From the NCBI GenBank assembly GCA_018814445.1, contig JAHIZV010000153.1, positions 1 to 36,396 of the forward strand: 36,396 nt of DNA, in the 5' to 3' direction. This document shows positions 33,523-36,396 of this stretch, piece by piece (the first letter of the stretch is position 1; each line of letters opens with the position of its first letter). Below the pieces are notes generated by a model that was not told where the DNA came from, made no database searches, and saw only the letters and a list, made by a program, of their open reading frames with translations. A program made the translations under genes and the position numbers. The DNA comes from Verrucomicrobiota bacterium. GTDB taxonomy: Bacteria > Verrucomicrobiota > Kiritimatiellia > JAHIZV01.

Positions 33523-36396
33523 CTAGTTCGGTTTCTCGACCTCGAGACGGAAGAAGCGCAGGTCCGAATCGGGAGAGGCGAGCGACCAGGTCAGGTTATT
33601 GTTGTTCCCCCATATATCCTGGTAAGGAGATGCGTTTATCCAGTTGGCAGCGGCGTTTCGAGCGTCCTTGTGCCAGATCAGGTATTTGCGTCCGGAGCGG
33701 GAGGGAAACCTGAGGCTGACACCTTCCGCCCCGAACCCGATGTTCGCAATGTGAAGATATTCCTGCGGATCCATCGCGTCAGTGCCGGCAATGAATTCGT
33801 CGTAGTTCGGCGCGGGATCTCCATCGAAATTCCCGTCGGGCAGGACATCTTCGATCGAAGCAATCCCGTCGTCCGTATCTGCATCAACGATCTCCTGCTC
33901 CCATGAGTCGAGCATGCCGTCACCATCGGTATCCAGATCCTCCCAGGCGGGCGTCCTGATCAACGTCACGGCATCGAACGCGGCCCACTGCCCTCCGAGC
34001 ACTCCGAGGTCGTTGATGTAGAAGTTGAAGTCAGTTCCCGGTCCGGCACTGTAGTTCCAGGCCCGGAACGTCGAGATCTGCGGATCGTTCACACGCACGA
34101 GCGTTCCTGTGCGGGTGTATGATCCAACGGTCAGCGCATATGTGTATGGGTCCAGAAGTGTGAACTGCAAAGCGAGACCGCCGTCGGTCCAGTCGATTCC
34201 CGTGTCCACCAAACCCGAGTTGTCCTTGACCTTGTACGCCGGATCACCGCCGTGGAAATAGAATTCGAATAGCTTGTCGCCGTTGTCGTTCAGCAGTCCG
34301 ATGCCTACGGATTTGTCCTGGTCGATGAAGTGATTCTCGAACTGAAGAGTGACAGAGCTTCCAACCGAGAGTACGTCCTGAAATTTCCGCCGGGCATCCG
34401 CAAGGTTGTCGCTGTTAGCCCACAACGCCCAGGCTTTGGCTCCGATCTCCAGGTTGCTCTGGACGGCGCCATCGGCAATGAAATGTCCAGCGTTGTCGCC
34501 TCCACTGAGTATCCATGCGCCCAGCCCGCTCCCTCCGCTCTGACCCGTGACCCATGTTCCTCCGCCGTACGCCGAATTGGACGCGCTGTCGCCGCAATCC
34601 ACTCCGGTCTGATCATTGGGAATGACGGCAGATATGACGTTCGTGCCCACGTCCAGCGATGCCGACGCAAAGGCCCAATCCTGTGTCGCGGACAGAGACC
34701 CCAATGGTCCGTTTATCGCGTGGAGGATCACAAAATCAGGGCCCGAATCCGCCGAACTGGTTCCGGAGACATCCACGGCAGTATTCGTCACAATGATGTT
34801 GTCCAGCGGCGATTGAATATTGATCCACTGCGAATTCTGGCATGTGGTGTACGGCACGTTCCAATCGTTACCCGAATTGTTATCCCAGTTATCTCCGGCC
34901 GCATCGCGAAATACGAAGTTCAATTCAGACATATCGTCCGGAGGCACGAACGTGTACGTCCACGACTCTCCCGTACTGGTCATCGCCGGGGCGGGAGAGA
35001 CCACCGTGGACCATCCGTCAAACCCGATGTGAATGTGCACCGGGGATGCATTACTCAACACTCCGTCGTTCGGCGTATATGTGATGGTTACAGGTTCACA
35101 GCCCGTAGGATTCTCGGGAACGATAGTTGTCGCGGGCGCATCATAGTCGATGCAGTTCACCATGGTGACATCCCAGTCCTTGTTGAGGTTGTTGTCCCAG
35201 AGGCTTTCTGTTGCATCATGAAAGACGAAGTTAATCTCGTGCGTGCCTACCGTTGAACTGTAGGTGTAGACCCACGCGTTCGAGTCCCAGGTCATCGCGG
35301 GATGCGGCATAACTGTATTCTGCCAGCCATTCCGGCCGATCTGAATGTGAACGGGACTGACACCGTCAAGATCACCGTCATTGGGATAGTATCTGATTGT
35401 GACGTCCTCACAGTTCTGAGGATTCTCCGGAGACACCACTGCATCGCCGGGCGACGGCTTGTCATGCTGTGACCGGGCGAAAACCATTGCGCCGTACATG
35501 CCCATATTCACGGCCGCCCGCGGCGGATTCCCGCTGGCCGTGACCATGGTCCCTCCCACGTCGCCGAAATCAGCGCCGTATTTCGTGGCGTCGCTGTTGA
35601 ACACAACATACCAGTCGCCCGCATAAGGAAAATCGATCCAGTAACTGTCGTCAGTCCACGCCGTCGCCGCGAAGTTCAACACGACAACCACGTCATCTCC
35701 CACCCCTCCTCCATCCCAGCGGTGATACGCGACAACCTTGTTGCCGTCGTCCACGTGGAACACGTTACAGCCCGTTCCTTTGAGTCCCTGGGTGTCTCCC
35801 AACAGGTTTCGTCTCAGCCAAATCAGATCGGTGTAGGCATCAAGAATGCCCTTCTGAGACGTGGCCCGCTCCCAGCGCATGGCGTTCTGCGGGCGGAAGC
35901 CCCAATTTTCCAGCAGTTCCTGGCCCTGGAAGACCATCGGAATGCCTACGGAAGTCATGGCCAGCGCGGCCCCAAGCAGCACACGTTTTCGCGCCCAGAT
36001 GCTTTCGGGGTCGGCGCCGTCAATCTGACGCGGCAAACGCTGCTTCCCGTTCTCTTCATTTACCATGTCATGCGATTCGGTGAACATGACGCGCCCATGA
36101 TTCTGGCCATCATTGATTTCACCCGCGATGAGATTCATGTCACGCGCCGCGTCGCTTCCCTGCGTAAGCACCCAGTTCACGCGCGCCCCGAATTCAGACG
36201 TCTCATCGGCCTCCCATTCGCTGTCAAAGCCAAGCCCGTAGGAGTTGTCCTCGGCGATGCTGATAACGCCGGGGTAGTTGTTGTGAATCATGCTGTTGAT
36301 GTTCTGGATGAGCCAGACACCCTTGTCGTTCTCGCCCCAGTTCGTGATGGTATGAGGTTTGTCCTGTGATGGTAAAGGACAAGGTCGCGGAGTATC
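33523..36396 (-). CDS. Secreted GH13 alpha-amylase-family enzyme with two CBM25-like domains (5' end outside window)
   Basis: The frame is open to the right edge (957 residues visible), so the N-terminus is missing. The visible catalytic part holds the second half of the GH13 barrel: NINSMIHNNYPGVISIAED with the candidate acid/base Glu, MFTESHDMV with the transition-state-stabilising HD, and GIPMVFQGQELLE. The nucleophile strand falls at or beyond the edge. The sequence resembles branching-enzyme/amylase subgroups that act on alpha-1,4-glucans. After the C-terminal beta domain come two CBM25-like starch-binding repeats of about 95 residues (SPVHIQIGRNGWQ and SPVHIHIGFDGWS, each with NFVF-x-D and WDNN), an Ig-like segment, one copy of the module found three times in the protein at 13760, a calcium-type repeat (DTDGDGMLDSWEQE) and the common C-terminal domain. 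It probably digests starch or glycogen outside the cell. Confidence 0.9.
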   Translation of the reverse strand, partial: DTPRPCPLPSQDKPHTITNWGENDKGVWLIQNINSMIHNNYPGVISIAEDNSYGLGFDSEWEADETSEFGARVNWVLTQGSDAARDMNLIAGEINDGQNHGRVMFTESHDMVNEENGKQRLPRQIDGADPESIWARKRVLLGAALAMTSVGIPMVFQGQELLENWGFRPQNAMRWERATSQKGILDAYTDLIWLRRNLLGDTQGLKGTGCNVFHVDDGNKVVAYHRWDGGGVGDDVVVVLNFAATAWTDDSYWIDFPYAGDWYVVFNSDATKYGADFGDVGGTMVTASGNPPRAAVNMGMYGAMVFARSQHDKPSPGDAVVSPENPQNCEDVTIRYYPNDGDLDGVSPVHIQIGRNGWQNTVMPHPAMTWDSNAWVYTYSSTVGTHEINFVFHDATESLWDNNLNKDWDVTMVNCIDYDAPATTIVPENPTGCEPVTITYTPNDGVLSNASPVHIHIGFDGWSTVVSPAPAMTSTGESWTYTFVPPDDMSELNFVFRDAAGDNWDNNSGNDWNVPYTTCQNSQWINIQSPLDNIIVTNTAVDVSGTSSADSGPDFVILHAINGPLGSLSATQDWAFASASLDVGTNVISAVIPNDQTGVDCGDSASNSAYGGGTWVTGQSGGSGLGAWILSGGDNAGHFIADGAVQSNLEIGAKAWALWANSDNLADARRKFQDVLSVGSSVTLQFENHFIDQDKSVGIGLLNDNGDKLFEFYFHGGDPAYKVKDNSGLVDTGIDWTDGGLALQFTLLDPYTYALTVGSYTRTGTLVRVNDPQISTFRAWNYSAGPGTDFNFYINDLGVLGGQWAAFDAVTLIRTPAWEDLDTDGDGMLDSWEQEIVDADTDDGIASIEDVLPDGNFDGDPAPNYDEFIAGTDAMDPQEYLHIANIGFGAEGVSLRFPSRSGRKYLIWHKDARNAAANWINASPYQDIWGNNNNLTWSLASPDSDLRFFRLEVEKPN

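Noticed and set aside
1-36396. Exosortase (PEP-CTERM) or T9SS signals at the C-termini of the secreted proteins
   Set aside because: No PEP motif with helix and Arg-rich tail is present, and the endings do not carry the Gly-x-Y...K-x-x-V tail of T9SS proteins.

Overview
The window is about 36.4 kb of bacterial chromosome, moderately GC-rich and densely coded with short intergenic gaps. The repertoire suggests a Gram-negative member of the Planctomycetes-Verrucomicrobia-Chlamydiae group, most plausibly Kiritimatiellota, Verrucomicrobiota or Lentisphaerota. The reasons are large secreted multi-domain proteins ending in an Asp-rich calcium-type repeat plus a small beta domain, dispersed CGCRAAG repeats, and a ParE/ParC-type topoisomerase pair. 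The lineage is an inference from style, not from a marker gene.

Left part (1-11.2 kb): a secreted purple-acid-phosphatase-like metallophosphoesterase that runs off the left edge; S-adenosylhomocysteine hydrolase (ahcY) behind a SahR-like ArsR/methyltransferase fusion regulator; a small secreted protein bracketed by inverted CGCRAAG repeats; the topoisomerase IV pair parE-parC; and a divergent Nudix hydrolase. Next (11.2-16.3 kb) are a second secreted metallophosphoesterase and a three-module repeat protein, both on the plus strand.

Centre (16.3-22.8 kb, minus strand): an apparent ribosomally synthesised, post-translationally modified peptide (RiPP) locus, which is the most interesting part. 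In transcription order it holds a PqqD-like peptide chaperone, four tandem 31-35-residue precursor genes too short for ordinary gene calling, a B12-binding-type radical SAM enzyme, an HPr-kinase-like protein, a fusion of a signal-peptidase-like (S26) domain to an NTP_transf_5-type nucleotidyltransferase, and a PhoD-like phosphoesterase overlapping the fusion gene by 4 nt. The four precursors align without gaps over 22 positions: a leader motif (hydrophobic-x-x-P-x-V/I) and a C-terminal core with [A/V]-F-T-x3-Y. A reasonable model is that PqqD presents the leader, the radical SAM enzyme modifies the core, and the kinase and nucleotidyltransferase decorate it, perhaps on the invariant Thr. I know of no described product with this gene set.

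Right part (22.9-36.4 kb): a SWIM/SNF2 helicase; a secreted subtilisin-like protease; a large parallel beta-helix protein; an MFS transporter gene broken by a frameshift in a short CT run; and the C-terminal part of a secreted GH13 alpha-amylase-family enzyme with two CBM25-like starch-binding domains.

The secreted proteins share modules: one N-terminal beta domain in both metallophosphoesterases, one about 200-residue module in a phosphoesterase and the subtilase, one about 200-residue module in three copies in the repeat protein and one in the amylase, and a common C-terminal ending. No rRNA, tRNA, CRISPR array or insertion sequence was found.
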